64,000 nucleotides of DNA from Arenimonas caeni (GTDB lineage: Bacteria; Pseudomonadota; Gammaproteobacteria; Xanthomonadales; Xanthomonadaceae), in NCBI RefSeq assembly GCF_003024235.1, contig NZ_KZ679086.1, positions 186,001 to 250,000 of the forward strand, read 5' to 3'. Position numbers and translations under genes: made by a program. The notes beneath the pieces are model-generated. The model searched no databases. It saw only the letters and a list, made by a program, of their open reading frames with translations, and was not told the origin of the DNA. Of this stretch, positions 1 to 10,822 are shown piece after piece; within the stretch, counting starts at the first letter, position 1, and each line of letters opens with the position of its first letter.

Positions 1-1665
1 GCGCACCCAGGCCAGCTCGGTTTCCAGCGCCAGCGACTCGGTCAACTGCCAGCGCGCTTCGAGTTCGAGGCCATGCAGGCTGGCATCCACGTTGCGGTAC
101 ACCGACGCGCCGTCGGCGAGCAGCACGCCGTCCTGTCCGCGGGCGCGGTCGCGCAGGATGTAGTCGCCCACGCGGTCCACGAAGGCCACGGCGCTGGCCG
201 TGGCGCGCTCGCCTTCCCAGGCCAGGCCGAGGTCGAGCTGCGAATGTTTTTCCAGTGCCAGGCCCGGGTTGCCGATCCAGCGGCCCGAGGGTATCGCGGC
301 CGGCGCGGCCAGGTAGCGCTCGGTGGCGTCGGCGGCGCGCACGGTGCGGCTGATGCCGGCGAAGGCGGTGAGGCCGTCGCTGACTTCCCGTTCGAAGCGC
401 AGCAGGCCCGAGACGCCAGTGTCGTCCCAGCGTCCTTCGGTGCTGCCGTAGTACATGGCGTAGAAGGCAGACGGCGCCATCGCCATCGGCGAGGGGCGCA
501 CGTCGGCGCGGCGGGCTTCGGCGCGGAAGCGGTCGACGCGCAGGCCGGCGGTGAGCGTGCCTTCGCCCAAGGGGCGGCTGCCTTCGCCGTACAGGCCGGC
601 CTGGTCCAGGCGCGCGTCGGGCCACAGGAAGGCGTTGACCATGGTGAGCATGGCCGGGCCCGGTCCGGCAAAGCGCGTGGCCTGGCGGCGATTCGCGCTC
701 AGGTCGAGGCCGGCGCTGAGAGACCAGGCGCCCGCCGTGGTTTCGAAACGCAGGTCGCCGCCCTGGGTGTCCGATTCCGCCGGCGTGCGCATCGCCATCG
801 CCGGCTGCGGGCGCAGGCTGAAGTTGTCCATCACGTGGTCCACCTCGTTGCGCCAGGCGCGCACCGAGAGTTCGCCACCGGCCAGGTCGCGTTGCCAGGC
901 GAGGCGCGCGCCGGTCATGCGGTCGAGCGGCGCGTCCATGCCGGCACCGGCGAAGCGCCCGTCCAGGGTTTCAGCGCGTTCGACGCCGATCTCGAGCACG
1001 CCGGCGTCCCCGAAGTCATGTCCGGCCATCGCGTGCAGGGAACGGCGGCGGAAGCCGCTGCGCACGGCCTCGCCGTCGCCGTCCACGTAGTCGCCGTATT
1101 CGGCGGCGTTGGCGTCGAGGCGGAGCGCAGCACGTTCGCCGCGCCACAGCAGCTGGGAATCGGCGCGCCAGTCCAGGCCGTTGTCGCCGGCGCCGGCGCC
1201 CGCGCGGACCGAGCCGCCGGCGTCCGCCGTCCAAGGCAGTCCACGCTCCACCAGGATCGTGCCGCCGGTACCGCCGGCGCCGTACGCCAGGCTCTGCACG
1301 CCCTTCACCACGGTCACGCGATCCACCGCGGCGGCGACGGTGAACGCGCTGGGCGGATCCATGCGGTTCGGGCAGGCGCCCACCACCAGGCCGCCGTCGG
1401 TGCGGACGTTGAGCTGGCCCTGCGACTGGCCGCGGATCACAGGCTCCAGGCCGTGGCCGCCCATGCGGCCCGCGGACACGCCGTTCACCGCGCGCAGCAG
1501 TTCGGCCAGGTCACCGGGCGCGGACTCGCGCAGGTCCTGTCCGCGCACGGTCTCTGTGGCGGCGTCGGGCGTGGCGCGGCCGATCACTTCGACCTGGGGC
1601 AGGGTGGCGGGGCTGGCGGCCGTTGCGGTGGAGGCGAGGGCGGCGGCGATGGCGATCGAAAGCAT
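1..1665 (-). CDS. TonB-dependent copper receptor (OprC/NosA type), 3' end outside window
   Basis: Outer-membrane beta-barrel receptor, by family a TonB-energised copper importer. The reading frame is open from the ATG at 1665 to the window edge, giving 555 residues without the C-terminal barrel strands. A signal peptide rich in Ala (about residues 1-21) is followed by a plug domain. The plug carries GGHGLEPVIRGQSQGQ and then GACPNRMDPPSAF, the signature of the copper-receptor subfamily; its CPNRM is the CxxxM motif that binds copper in OprC. It is divergent from regB, with 133 bases between the starts. Family assignment is firm. Metal specificity is inferred from the motif. Confidence 0.9.
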   Translation of the reverse strand, partial: MLSIAIAAALASTATAASPATLPQVEVIGRATPDAATETVRGQDLRESAPGDLAELLRAVNGVSAGRMGGHGLEPVIRGQSQGQLNVRTDGGLVVGACPNRMDPPSAFTVAAAVDRVTVVKGVQSLAYGAGGTGGTILVERGLPWTADAGGSVRAGAGAGDNGLDWRADSQLLWRGERAALRLDANAAEYGDYVDGDGEAVRSGFRRRSLHAMAGHDFGDAGVLEIGVERAETLDGRFAGAGMDAPLDRMTGARLAWQRDLAGGELSVRAWRNEVDHVMDNFSLRPQPAMAMRTPAESDTQGGDLRFETTAGAWSLSAGLDLSANRRQATRFAGPGPAMLTMVNAFLWPDARLDQAGLYGEGSRPLGEGTLTAGLRVDRFRAEARRADVRPSPMAMAPSAFYAMYYGSTEGRWDDTGVSGLLRFEREVSDGLTAFAGISRTVRAADATERYLAAPAAIPSGRWIGNPGLALEKHSQLDLGLAWEGERATASAVAFVDRVGDYILRDRARGQDGVLLADGASVYRNVDASLHGLELEARWQLTESLALETELAWVR

Positions 1666-1798
1666 GGGCACTCCGTTGCGGGTCGGGGCGACGCCGGGCG
1701 GTGGCTGGGCGACAATGGCCGCCGGCAGCGATCGGGAGGACGGCGTGGCGTCGGGCGCGAAGCTTAGTCAGTCGCGGGTGGGCGGCGGGAGCGACAAG

Positions 1799-3016
1799 AT
1801 GTCGCACCCGTCGGCGCTGGCCAGCCTGGTGCGGCTGCGCTGGCTGTCGATCGCCGGCCAGGCGCTGGCCATCGTGCTGGTGCCGCGGCTGCTTCCCCTG
1901 CACCTGCCCTGGCTGCCCATGGCCGCAGGCGTGGCCGTACTGCTGGCCTTCAACGCCTGGGCGGTCCGGGCCGCGCGCCGTGGCCCGGGAACGCCGACCG
2001 CCTTGCTGGCGCACCTGGGCGTCGACATCGCCGTGCTGTGCTGGCAGCTGTACTGGAGCGGCGGCCCGGCCAATCCCTTTGTGTCCCTGCTGGTGGTGCC
2101 GATCGCGCTGGCCACCTCGCTGCTGCCGGTGCGCGGCGTGGTGGCGACGGCCGCGCTGGCGGTGCTGGGCTACAGCCTGCTGTGGGTCGACCACCAGCCC
2201 TTGCCGCACGTGCATGGTGACTTCGACCTGCACCTGTTCGGCATGTGGCTCAATTTCCTGCTCACCGCCGCCGTGCTGGCCTGGTTCGGCTCGCGGCTCG
2301 CCGCCGAGCTGGCGCGCCAGCGCGCGGCCCTGGCCGCCGAACGCGAACGCGGCGCGCGCGACGAGGGCGTGCTGGCGGTGGCGACGCTGGCGGCCGGCGC
2401 GGCCCATGCGCTCAACACGCCGCTGTCGACGCTGTCGGTGGTGCTGGGCGACCTGCGCGACGGCCTGGCCGGGCTCGACCGCGACACCCTGCGCGAGGAC
2501 CTTGACCTGATGCAGGCGCAGGTCCAGGCCTGCCGCGACGCGGTCGGCCAGCTGGTGCGCGATGCCCGCAACGACGGCGGCCCGGCGCCGGCCGAGCGGC
2601 TCGAGGTGCGAGTGCAGGCGGCACACGCGCGCTGGCGGCTGCTGCGCCCGGGGCTCGAGGCCCGGCTGTCGTTTTCGCCGGAAGCAGCCGCGCTGCCGGT
2701 CGCGGCCGACCGCAGCTTCGACTACCTCGTGCTCAACCTGCTCGACAACGCCGCGGATGCCTCGCGCGCCGTCGGCAGTGAACAGGTGCGACTGCAGGCC
2801 GGCCTGCGCGACGGCCGCCTGGTGCTGGCCTTTCTTGATGAAGGGGCGGGCCTCGCGGCGACGCCGGCGCCCTTCGCCACCGGCAAGCCAGGCGGCCTGG
2901 GCCTCGGCCTGGCCCTGGCGGCGCGCGTCTGCGAACGCTTCGGCGGCGGGCTCGCGCCCGTGGCCGGTGGCGTCGAGGCGTGGCTGGACCCGGCACGCCT
3001 GGAGCAGGGCGGATGA
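1799..3016 (+). CDS. regB: RegB/PrrB/ActS-type redox sensor histidine kinase
   Basis: Membrane histidine kinase of 405 residues, partner of the response regulator that overlaps its stop codon. Six hydrophobic segments fill the first 165 residues, with GGPANPF at 88-94, matching the GGxxNPF quinone-binding motif of RegB. The phospho-acceptor box is HALNTPL with His203 (usual form HELGTPL). Cys245 lies 42 residues after this His, about where RegB carries its redox-active cysteine. The N box (NLLDNAADAS) and G box (GLGLGLALA) of the ATPase domain are present. The ATG at 1799 was chosen because upstream in-frame codons code for no RegB-like sequence. Known role of the family: global control of respiration and redox metabolism. 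Confidence 0.9.
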   Translation: MSHPSALASLVRLRWLSIAGQALAIVLVPRLLPLHLPWLPMAAGVAVLLAFNAWAVRAARRGPGTPTALLAHLGVDIAVLCWQLYWSGGPANPFVSLLVVPIALATSLLPVRGVVATAALAVLGYSLLWVDHQPLPHVHGDFDLHLFGMWLNFLLTAAVLAWFGSRLAAELARQRAALAAERERGARDEGVLAVATLAAGAAHALNTPLSTLSVVLGDLRDGLAGLDRDTLREDLDLMQAQVQACRDAVGQLVRDARNDGGPAPAERLEVRVQAAHARWRLLRPGLEARLSFSPEAAALPVAADRSFDYLVLNLLDNAADASRAVGSEQVRLQAGLRDGRLVLAFLDEGAGLAATPAPFATGKPGGLGLGLALAARVCERFGGGLAPVAGGVEAWLDPARLEQGG

Positions 3017-3570
3017 GCCCGCAGCCCGACATCCTGGTCGTGGACGACGACGCCAACTTCGCCCGCGTGCTGGTGCGTTCGCTGCAGCGCCGCGGCTTCC
3101 CGGCGCGGGCCGTGGGCAGCGCGGCCGAGGCGCTGGCGGCCTGCGCCGTCGCCCGCCCGACCCATGCCGTGCTCGACCTGATGCTCGGCGAGGGCGAGGA
3201 CGGCCTGCGCCTGATGCAGGCGCTGCGCGAACGGGCGCCGGGCCTGCGCGTGCTGCTGTTGACGGGCTATGCCAGCATCGCCACCGCCGTCGAAGCCATC
3301 AAGCGTGGCGCCGATGACTACCTGGCCAAACCCGCCGACGCCGCCGCCGTGCTGCGCGCGCTCGGGCTGGAGGGCGAGCCGGCTCCGCTCGCGGCGCCCG
3401 AACCGGCGCGACCGACTCCCTGGAACCGTCTGGAATGGGAGCACCTGCAGCGCGTCCTGGCCGAACACGGTGGCAACATCGCCGCCACCGCGCGGGCCCT
3501 GGGCATGCATCGCCGCACGCTGCAGCGCAAGCTCGCCAAGCGGCCCTCGCCAGGCGGCGGCGAACCGCCG

Positions 3571-3576
<6 letters not shown>
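3013..3576 (+). CDS. regA: RegA/PrrA/ActR-type response regulator
   Basis: Response regulator of 187 residues that starts inside the regB stop codon (ATGA overlap), so the two are translationally coupled. The receiver has the acidic pair Asp11/Asp12, phospho-acceptor Asp55 and Lys106. The segment GYASIATAVEAIKRGADDYL is characteristic of RegA. A proline-rich linker leads to a Fis-type helix-turn-helix at about residues 154-178 (GGNIAATARALGMHRRTLQR). There is no AAA+ domain, as expected for RegA. Its last six bases overlap the convergent metallo-hydrolase gene. Confidence 0.92.
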
Positions 3577-4437
<861 letters not shown>

Positions 4438-4494
4438 GGCGTGGCTCCGCTGCGGGCGACCCCGCCAGTCTAGTGCGTCACGCCGCGGGCCGCC

Positions 4495-5313
4495 TCAGGG
4501 CGCCAGCGCTTCCTCGAGCAGTCCGGCCAGTCGCTGCCCGGCCAGGCGGATGCGCTGCTCGGCCAGCGGACGGTGCTGGTCGAGGTAGGCGTCGGTGATG
4601 CGGTGGCCGGGCGGATAGATCGACTCGCTGTGGATCAGCCGGCAGGACTCGATCGTCCAGGCCTGCGCCGCGTTGCCCAGCGCCGGCACCGGGTCGGCCT
4701 GCAGCGGCGGCATGGCGGAGAGCTTGTCGGCGTAGGCGGCGTTGTCCAGCCCGGCCGACTGCAGCAGCCAGTAGTCCCAGGTGCCGTGCAGGTTGGTGCC
4801 TTCGCCCTCGGGCGCGCCCTTGCCGCGGTAGTTGAGCTGGTAGTTGTTGCCGCCGCGGTCATGCGGGTAGCCGGCGTGCATGGGCTGGTGCGCGTCGCCG
4901 ACGAAATGCACGAGGAACTTGAGTGCGTTGGTGCGTTCCTGGCGCGGGCGCGAGGCGTCGGCCAGCACGGCACGCTGGGCGTTGATGGCGCCGATGATGC
5001 ATTCGCCGTCGGCGCAATCGCGGGCGGGCGCGTAGTCGCAGTCCTTGCCCGGGATGTTGACGTAGTGCCAGCGCCTGCTGAGCTTGCCGAGTTCGTTCTC
5101 CTCGGCGCGGATCTCGTCGGCCCAGGTGGCCACGGCGGCCAGGCTGGGTACGGCCTCGTCGGCCAGCAGGTCGCGCACCTGCGCGAGGGCGGCCGGGCTG
5201 AGCTGGCGTTCGGCCAGTTCACCCACGAGCTGGTGGCCCTGGCGGCTCCAGGCGTGGGCGGAAGGGGCGGCCAGCGCGAGCGCCAGCGCGGAAACAAGGA
5301 GGCTGCGGTTCAT
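4495..5313 (-). CDS. S1/P1-type zinc nuclease, secreted
   Basis: Secreted single-strand-specific nuclease of the S1/P1 family, 272 residues from the ATG at 5313. The signal peptide ends in SAHA. The mature protein therefore begins with Trp followed by SRQGHQ, which supplies the N-terminal tryptophan and first histidine that ligate zinc in this family. The remaining ligands are seen in VHFVGDAHQPMH and TNLHGTWDYW. A longer start at 5355 would place 14 residues before the signal peptide and is less likely. A TAAAGT hexamer 8 bases before the ATG suggests a leaderless transcript. Confidence 0.9.
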   Translation of the reverse strand: MNRSLLVSALALALAAPSAHAWSRQGHQLVGELAERQLSPAALAQVRDLLADEAVPSLAAVATWADEIRAEENELGKLSRRWHYVNIPGKDCDYAPARDCADGECIIGAINAQRAVLADASRPRQERTNALKFLVHFVGDAHQPMHAGYPHDRGGNNYQLNYRGKGAPEGEGTNLHGTWDYWLLQSAGLDNAAYADKLSAMPPLQADPVPALGNAAQAWTIESCRLIHSESIYPPGHRITDAYLDQHRPLAEQRIRLAGQRLAGLLEEALAP

Positions 5314-5360
5314 GGCCGCGGACTTTACGCCAGCGGCCATGAACTTTGCCATCACGGGCC

Positions 5361-5975
5361 TCAGAACGACCAGACGAAGGCCGCGCCGTAGACGGTCGGG
5401 TCGATGTTGACGGTGCCGACCTTGGCGCCGTTGACCTTCACGTCGGTGTCGATGTCGATGTAGCGGGCATCGATGCGGATTGCCTTGTTCTCGCCGATGG
5501 CGAAATCGACGCCGGCGTGGGCGGCCAGGCCCCAGGACGGGTCGAGCGACAGGCGGATGCCGTCCAGCGCGCCGGTGGTCTTCTCGTCGAAGAAGCGGGT
5601 GTAGTTCACGCCCGCGCCGATGAACGGCGTGACCTTCGAGTCGTTGCGGAAGTGGTACTGCAGGCTGACGGTCGGCGGCAGGTGCTTGGTCGAGCCGGCC
5701 TTGGCGCCGTTGAGGCGGACGTCATGCTCGAAGGGCAGGGCGGCCAGGACCTCGATGCCGAGCTTGTCGGACAGGAAGTACTCGGCGGTGATGGTCGGGC
5801 GCCAGTCGTCGCCGACGTCGGCGTCCAGGGTGCCGCCGGCCAGGCTGCCGTTGCCGGACTTGGGCGAGACGGCGTGCAGGCCGACCGAGAAGGTCCAGTC
5901 GCCGGCCTGCTGGGCCTGGGCGGGGGCGGCGAGGGCCAGGGCGGCCAGGGCGAGCGGGGCAATGAGCAAACGCAT
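5361..5975 (-). CDS. ompW: OmpW family outer-membrane protein
   Basis: Eight-stranded outer-membrane barrel of 204 residues with a signal peptide ending AQA and a C-terminal Phe (AAFVWSF), the signal for barrel assembly. Motifs such as [21 protein letters not shown] and [15 protein letters not shown] are typical of OmpW. The start is supported by a GGAG ribosome-binding site just upstream. In other bacteria OmpW transports small hydrophobic compounds and responds to oxygen and iron supply; nothing in this sequence shows which applies here. Confidence 0.93.
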   Translation of the reverse strand: MRLLIAPLALAALALAAPAQAQQAGDWTFSVGLHAVSPKSGNGSLAGGTLDADVGDDWRPTITAEYFLSDKLGIEVLAALPFEHDVRLNGAKAGSTKHLPPTVSLQYHFRNDSKVTPFIGAGVNYTRFFDEKTTGALDGIRLSLDPSWGLAAHAGVDFAIGENKAIRIDARYIDIDTDVKVNGAKVGTVNIDPTVYGAAFVWSF

Positions 5976-6122
5976 GGTGGAACTCCGTTGGGTGGGGACG
6001 GCGCGCAGTTTCCACCCGCCCGGGCCGGGGCATCTTGAGAATGGTCAAATCGGCGCCCGGGGCGGCGGCGGGAAAAACTCCCGGGGCCCCCGCCAAGGCT
6101 GGGACCCCGGGTCGGGGCTTGG

Positions 6123-6128
6123 TAGAAT
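6123..6128 (+). promoter_or_regulatory. Probable -10 box of gapA (TAGAAT)
   Basis: TAGAAT lies about 50 bases before the gapA start. The same GGTAGAATnA context recurs in front of the class I aldolase gene. No convincing -35 hexamer is visible. Confidence 0.5.
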
Positions 6129-6178
6129 CACGGGTTTCCACCCACCGTTCACCGGCCCGGGCCGGTCCAGGAGTAGCC

Positions 6179-7192
6179 ATGTCCATCAAGGTCGCCATCA
6201 ACGGTTACGGCCGCATCGGTCGCAACATCCTGCGCGCGCTCTACGAGGCCAAGCGCAACCACGAGATCACCATCGTGGCGATCAACGACCTGGGCGACGC
6301 CGAGACCAACGCCCACCTGACCCAGTACGACACCGCCCACGGCAAGTTCCCGGGCACCGTGTCGGTCGACGGCGGCGACCTGATCGTCAATGGCGACCGC
6401 ATCAAGGTATGCGCCGAGCGCGACCCGGCCAAGCTGCCCTGGGGCGAGCTGGGCGTGGACGTGGTGCTCGAGTGCACCGGCCTGTTCACCTCCAAGGCCA
6501 AGGCTTCGGCCCACCTCGCCGCCGGCGCCAAGAAGGTCATCATCTCGGCCCCGGGCGACAAGGACGTGGACAACACCGTCGTCTTCGGCGTGAACCACCA
6601 GCTGCTGCGCGCGTCGGACACCGTCATCTCCAACGCCTCCTGCACCACCAACTGCCTGGCGCCGCTGGCCAAGGTGCTGCACGAGAAGATCGGCATGGTG
6701 CACGGCCTGATGACCACCATCCACGCCTACACCAACGACCAGGTCCTCACCGACGTCTTCCACAAGGATCTGCGCCGCGCCCGTTCGGCCACCCAGTCGC
6801 AGATCCCGACCAAGACCGGCGCCGCCGCGGCCGTGGGCCTGGTGCTGCCCGAGCTCAACGGCAAGCTCACCGGCTTCTCGATGCGCGTGCCGACCATCAA
6901 CGTCTCGGTGGTCGACCTGAGCTTCGTGGCCGCGCGCGCCACCAGCAAGGAAGAGATCGACGCCGTGGTGAAGGCCGCTTCGGAAGGCGAGCTCAAGGGC
7001 ATCCTGGGCTTCAACACCAAGCCGCTGGTCTCGATCGACTTCAACCACGACCCGCACAGCTCGGTGTACGACAGCACCCTGACCCAGGTCATGGGCGGCA
7101 CGCTGGTGAAGGTCTGCTCGTGGTACGACAACGAGTGGGGCTTCTCCAACCGCATGCTCGACACCACGCTGGCGCTGATGGCCGCCAAGTAA
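6179..7192 (+). CDS. gapA: Type I glyceraldehyde-3-phosphate dehydrogenase
   Basis: Cytoplasmic glycolytic enzyme of 337 residues that converts glyceraldehyde 3-phosphate, NAD and phosphate to 1,3-bisphosphoglycerate. The Rossmann nucleotide-binding start [15 protein letters not shown] and the active-site motif [12 protein letters not shown], with catalytic Cys155, are present. The C-terminal [13 protein letters not shown] is also typical. An AGGAG ribosome-binding site precedes the ATG. It is the first gene of a glycolytic neighbourhood (pgk, pyk and fba follow within 8 kb) and ends at a strong terminator. Confidence 0.98.
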   Translation: MSIKVAINGYGRIGRNILRALYEAKRNHEITIVAINDLGDAETNAHLTQYDTAHGKFPGTVSVDGGDLIVNGDRIKVCAERDPAKLPWGELGVDVVLECTGLFTSKAKASAHLAAGAKKVIISAPGDKDVDNTVVFGVNHQLLRASDTVISNASCTTNCLAPLAKVLHEKIGMVHGLMTTIHAYTNDQVLTDVFHKDLRRARSATQSQIPTKTGAAAAVGLVLPELNGKLTGFSMRVPTINVSVVDLSFVAARATSKEEIDAVVKAASEGELKGILGFNTKPLVSIDFNHDPHSSVYDSTLTQVMGGTLVKVCSWYDNEWGFSNRMLDTTLALMAAK

Positions 7193-7242
7193 TCCCGGCC
7201 AACTGCGGGCGGGGCTTCAGCCCCGACGCCTGCTACCGAAGA

Positions 7243-7270
7243 CCCCGGCCCCGGCCGGGGTTTTCTTTTT
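7243..7270 (+). terminator. Rho-independent terminator of gapA
   Basis: A 7-bp GC stem (7243-7249 with 7254-7260, CCCCGGC / GCCGGGG, 4-base loop) is followed directly by TTTTCTTTTT. Confidence 0.88.
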
Positions 7271-7310
7271 GCAGCGGCATCGCACGCGAAGGGCAGGAGC
7301 GGTCTTTCGC

Positions 7311-7410
7311 CACGGATCAACACGGATGAACACGGATAGAGCAGATCAACTCAAAAATGCTCTTGCCCTATCCGTGTTGATCCGTGTCCATCCGCTCTTA
7401 TCCGTGTTCA
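7311..7410. repeat. Array of 10-base units in inverted orientation
   Basis: Three direct copies of CACGGATSAA (7311-7339) are followed, after a 28-base spacer, by four reverse-orientation units of about TCCGTGTTSA (7371-7410; one copy diverges to TCCGCTCTTA). Units keep a strict 10-base period. The two halves can pair into a long hairpin. The right half supplies the last codons and the stop of the neighbouring membrane-protein gene. A related array is at 39646-39675. Confidence 0.85.
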
Positions 7411-8039
7411 ACATTCGACGTGGGTCTGCCGGCGGTCAGCGCCGCGAGGAGCTTGCCCAGGCACAGCAGGCCGAAATACAGGACGCCGAAGGCGATGACG
7501 CGGTGGGGTTCTTCCATCCACAGGCCGCTGGCGTCGTCGCCCAGGCCGAAGCCGGGCTGCAGGGCTTCGGTCATGCCCAGGCGCGGGATCGGCGGCACTG
7601 CGGTGGCGAAGGCGCCGAGCACGTAGGCCACGCCCGAGCCGGCCCAGGCCACGGCGCCGCGATCGAGTTCGTCCCCGTCGCCCGGCTGGCGGCGCGCGAA
7701 CACCCAGGCCAGCTTGGCCAGCACCAGCCAGCCGAAGGCCAGCAGCGGCCACCATTCGCCGAAGCTGCTGGCCAGCGCGCCGATCATCAGGAGGTAGAAG
7801 GCCGACAGGCCCAGGATCGCCGCCACGCGCCGGCTGCGCGCAAGCCCCGGCGCCATCACGAAGGCAGTGAAGAAGCCGGTGGCGTGGATCAGGAAGAACT
7901 CGACCAGCATCACCAGCATCGCGGTGCGTACGCCGTCTTCGCCGAACACGAAGGGGGAAATCCAGATCGCGGCGAAGGCGGCCGCGGTCAATCCGTCGGG
8001 CAGAGCAGCCAGCGTTGCGCGCCAGCCCGCCCCGTTCAC
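7398..8039 (-). CDS. Multi-pass membrane protein, function unknown
   Basis: Unrecognised inner-membrane protein of 213 residues with about five to six hydrophobic segments and a short charged loop (RRQPGDGDELDR) near residue 117. It is the last gene of a minus-strand operon: its ATG overlaps the stop of the Sua5 gene by four bases (ATGA type). The last residues (NVEHG) and the stop codon are encoded by the 10-base repeat array, so the original C terminus may have been replaced by repeat insertion. Confidence 0.75.
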   Translation of the reverse strand: MNGAGWRATLAALPDGLTAAAFAAIWISPFVFGEDGVRTAMLVMLVEFFLIHATGFFTAFVMAPGLARSRRVAAILGLSAFYLLMIGALASSFGEWWPLLAFGWLVLAKLAWVFARRQPGDGDELDRGAVAWAGSGVAYVLGAFATAVPPIPRLGMTEALQPGFGLGDDASGLWMEEPHRVIAFGVLYFGLLCLGKLLAALTAGRPTSNVEHG

Positions 8040-9004
8040 GTCGGCTCCGCGTCGAGGCCGGCGCCGGCGGCCGAGCGGCGCAGGCGGTCGTGGATCGCGG
8101 CCCAGTCATCGTCGCCGGGCGGGCGTTCGGCGAGCAGCAGGTTCGCGCCGCGGCCGTCGAGCTCGCGCAGGGCGGCATACAGCCCGTGGGCATAGGCCGC
8201 GGGCGTGGCCGGCAGGGCGAGCCCCGCGGTGCCGTCGGGCAGCTGGCCCAGCGCGAGTACCTGCACGGCCTTGCCCATCACTTGCTGCTGCGCGGCCTCG
8301 TCGGCCAGCGCTGCGCGCGGCAGCAGCAGCAGCGGCGTGCGCGGGGCGTAGTGCGCATCGAGCGTGCCCGAGGCGCGCGGGCTGTCGGCGCCGCCGCCCT
8401 CGGCGACGCTGCCGATGACCGCCTCGATGCGCTCCCGGCCCAGCATGCCCGGGCGCAGGATGCGCGGCGCGGCGCCGGAGAGGTCGACGATGGTGCTTTC
8501 GATGCCGACCGCGCAGTCGCCGCCGTCGAGCACCACCGGCACCGCCTCGCCGAACTCGGCGCGCACGTGCGCGGCCCGGGTCGGGCTGACGTGGCCGAAG
8601 CGGTTGGCCGACGGCGCCGCGAGGCCACCGCCGAAGGCGCGCAGCAGGGCCAGGGCCACCGGGTGGTCGGGGCAGCGCAGGCCCACGGTGTCCTGGCCGC
8701 CGGTCACTTCCGGCGGCACGGCCGCCTGCTTGCGCAGGATCAGGGTGAGCGGGCCCGGCCAGAACGCCGCGGCCAGCGCCCGCGCCGCGGGCGGCACGTC
8801 CAGCGCCCAGTCGTCGATGGCCTCCGGCCCGGCCACGTGAACGATCAGCGGATGGTCGGCGGGCCGGCCCTTGAGCGCGAAGATGCGCCGCACCGCGTCC
8901 GGGTTCGAGGCGTCGGCCGCCAGGCCATAGACGGTTTCGGTGGGCAGGCCGATGGCTTCGCCGCGGCGCAGGGCCTCGAGCGCCGGTCCAAGCACGTTGC
9001 TCAT
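8036..9004 (-). CDS. sua5: L-threonylcarbamoyladenylate synthase (Sua5 type)
   Basis: Cytoplasmic enzyme of 322 residues that makes threonylcarbamoyl-AMP from Thr, bicarbonate and ATP, the first step of t6A37 formation in ANN-decoding tRNAs. The YrdC domain is recognisable from [16 protein letters not shown], the KGRPADHPL motif and the [11 protein letters not shown] segment. The C-terminal ~110 residues after [14 protein letters not shown] are the extra Sua5 domain absent from short TsaC proteins. Its start and stop each overlap the adjacent genes by 4 bases, indicating one mRNA with the GNAT and membrane-protein genes. Confidence 0.93.
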   Translation of the reverse strand: MSNVLGPALEALRRGEAIGLPTETVYGLAADASNPDAVRRIFALKGRPADHPLIVHVAGPEAIDDWALDVPPAARALAAAFWPGPLTLILRKQAAVPPEVTGGQDTVGLRCPDHPVALALLRAFGGGLAAPSANRFGHVSPTRAAHVRAEFGEAVPVVLDGGDCAVGIESTIVDLSGAAPRILRPGMLGRERIEAVIGSVAEGGGADSPRASGTLDAHYAPRTPLLLLPRAALADEAAQQQVMGKAVQVLALGQLPDGTAGLALPATPAAYAHGLYAALRELDGRGANLLLAERPPGDDDWAAIHDRLRRSAAGAGLDAEPT

Positions 9005-9558
9005 GCAGTCCCCCGGTGTTCGCCGGCCAGCAGCCCGTAGATCCAGGAGTCGGCGAAGGTGTCGCCCACCCGCCAGCGGTTGCGCAGCAGCCCTTCCCGG
9101 CGGAAGCCGAAGTGTTCGAGCAGCCGCCACGACGGTTCGTTGCCCGGATCCACGTCGGCCTCCACCCGCTCGAGGGCCAGCGGCCCGAAGGCGAAATCCA
9201 GGGCCAGGCGCACCGCCTCGCGGGCCAGGCCGCGGCCCTGGCGTGCCGGCAGCAGCGAATAGCCCAGCTCGGCGCGACGGTTGGGGGCGCTGAGCGAGAA
9301 CAGGCTGACCGTGCCCAGCAGCTGGTCGTCGCCGCGGTCGGCCAGGGCCCAGCCAAACGTCGCCGGCGGCCGCCAGGCCATGCGCTCGGCCAGCCAGGCC
9401 CGGGCCTGGGCCAGCTCGGTCCAGGGCGCGAAGCTCCAGTAGCGGCACACCCCGGGGTCGCCGTAGAGCGCGAACAGCGCCTCTGCGTCCGCCTCGCGCA
9501 GCGGCCGCAGGCGCAGGGCCTGGCCTTCGAGCACGGGCGGTTGGGTGAGGGCGTCCAT
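9001..9558 (-). CDS. GNAT acetyltransferase, RimJ/RimL-like
   Basis: Acetyltransferase of 185 residues. The acetyl-CoA-binding pyrophosphate loop is [16 protein letters not shown]. The tail pattern [21 protein letters not shown] is characteristic of the RimJ/RimL group, which acetylates protein N-termini or antibiotics and other amines. The substrate cannot be told. It is the first gene of the operon with sua5, whose ATG overlaps its stop. GACAAT ends 6 bases before the start codon and no Shine-Dalgarno is visible, so the mRNA may be leaderless. Confidence 0.87.
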   Translation of the reverse strand: MDALTQPPVLEGQALRLRPLREADAEALFALYGDPGVCRYWSFAPWTELAQARAWLAERMAWRPPATFGWALADRGDDQLLGTVSLFSLSAPNRRAELGYSLLPARQGRGLAREAVRLALDFAFGPLALERVEADVDPGNEPSWRLLEHFGFRREGLLRNRWRVGDTFADSWIYGLLAGEHRGTA

Positions 9559-9645
9559 GGCGCCATTGTCCCATGCGACCGGCGGGTTTGCCGCCACCGG
9601 TCCGGGCGGGGGAAAATGATGGTTTCCCGATCCCGGAGCACCCCC

Positions 9646-10821
9646 ATGTCCATCCTCCGCATGGCCGACCTCGACCTGTCCGGCAAGCGCGTGCTGATCC
9701 GCGAAGACCTCAACGTGCCGGTCAAGGACGGCCGCATCACCTCCGAGCAGCGCATCACCGCGGCGCTGCCGACGATGAAGCTGGCGCTCGAGAAGGGCGC
9801 GGCCGTGATGGTCACCTCGCACCTGGGTCGTCCGAAGGAAGGCACCTGGACCGCCGAGGACTCGCTGGCGCCGGTCGCCGCGCGCCTGGGCGAGCTGCTG
9901 GGCCGCGAGGTGCCGCTGGTGAAGGACTGGGTGGACGGCGTGGACGTGCAGCCGGGCCAGCTGGTGCTGCTGGAGAACTGCCGCATGAATGTCGGCGAGA
10001 AGGCCGACGACGAGGCGCTGGCGCGCAAGTACGCCGCGCTCTGCGACGTGTTCGTGATGGACGCCTTCGGCACCGCGCACCGCGCCCAGGCCTCGACCCA
10101 CGGCGTCATCCGCTTCGCGAAGCAGGCCTGCGGCGGCCCGCTGCTGATGGCCGAGCTCGACGCGCTGGCCAAGGCCCTGCACGCGCCGGCGCGCCCGCTG
10201 GTGGCCATCGTCGCCGGCAGCAAGGTGAGCACCAAGCTCGAGCTGCTGTCGAACCTGGTGTCGAAGGTGGACCAGCTGATCGTCGGCGGCGGCATCGCCA
10301 ACACCTTCATCGCGGCGATGGGGCACCCGGTGGGCAAGTCGCTGTGCGAGGCCGACCTGCTCGACACCGCCCGCAAGATCATGGCCGACGCGAAGGCGCG
10401 CGGCGCCGAAATCCCGGTGCCCACCGACGTCGTGGTGGCCCCGGCCTTCGCCGCCGACGCACCGGCGACGGTGAAGAAGGTCTCGGAGGTCGGTGCCGAC
10501 GACATGATCCTCGACATCGGCCCGGAAACCGCCGCCGCGTACGCCGCGACGATCCGCAAGGCCGGCAGCGTCATCTGGAACGGGCCGGTCGGCGTGTTCG
10601 AGTTCGACGCCTTCGGCAAGGGCACCGAGGCCCTGGCCCGGGCCATCGCCGAGTCGCCGGCGTTCTCGATCGCCGGCGGCGGCGACACCCTGGCCGCGGT
10701 CGACAAGTACGGCGTCGAGGCGGGCATCAGCTACATCTCCACCGGCGGCGGCGCCTTCCTCGAGTTCTGCGAGGGCAAGGAACTGCCGGCCGTCACCGCG
10801 CTCAAGGCCCGCGCCGCCTGA
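9646..10821 (+). CDS. pgk: Phosphoglycerate kinase
   Basis: Glycolytic kinase of 391 residues that transfers phosphate from 1,3-bisphosphoglycerate to ADP. Family motifs are seen in order: [15 protein letters not shown], the TSHLGRP substrate loop, [14 protein letters not shown], and the C-terminal nucleotide loop ending in [16 protein letters not shown]. The length is normal. The ATG at 9646 follows a GGAG ribosome-binding site; upstream in-frame sequence belongs to the antisense of the GNAT gene. The next gene begins one base after the stop, so the two are co-transcribed. Confidence 0.97.
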   Translation: MSILRMADLDLSGKRVLIREDLNVPVKDGRITSEQRITAALPTMKLALEKGAAVMVTSHLGRPKEGTWTAEDSLAPVAARLGELLGREVPLVKDWVDGVDVQPGQLVLLENCRMNVGEKADDEALARKYAALCDVFVMDAFGTAHRAQASTHGVIRFAKQACGGPLLMAELDALAKALHAPARPLVAIVAGSKVSTKLELLSNLVSKVDQLIVGGGIANTFIAAMGHPVGKSLCEADLLDTARKIMADAKARGAEIPVPTDVVVAPAFAADAPATVKKVSEVGADDMILDIGPETAAAYAATIRKAGSVIWNGPVGVFEFDAFGKGTEALARAIAESPAFSIAGGGDTLAAVDKYGVEAGISYISTGGGAFLEFCEGKELPAVTALKARAA

Positions 10822-10822
10822 C

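Noticed and set aside
7311-7410. CRISPR array
   Set aside because: Repeats are 10 bases with no unique spacers and include both orientations; no cas gene is nearby.
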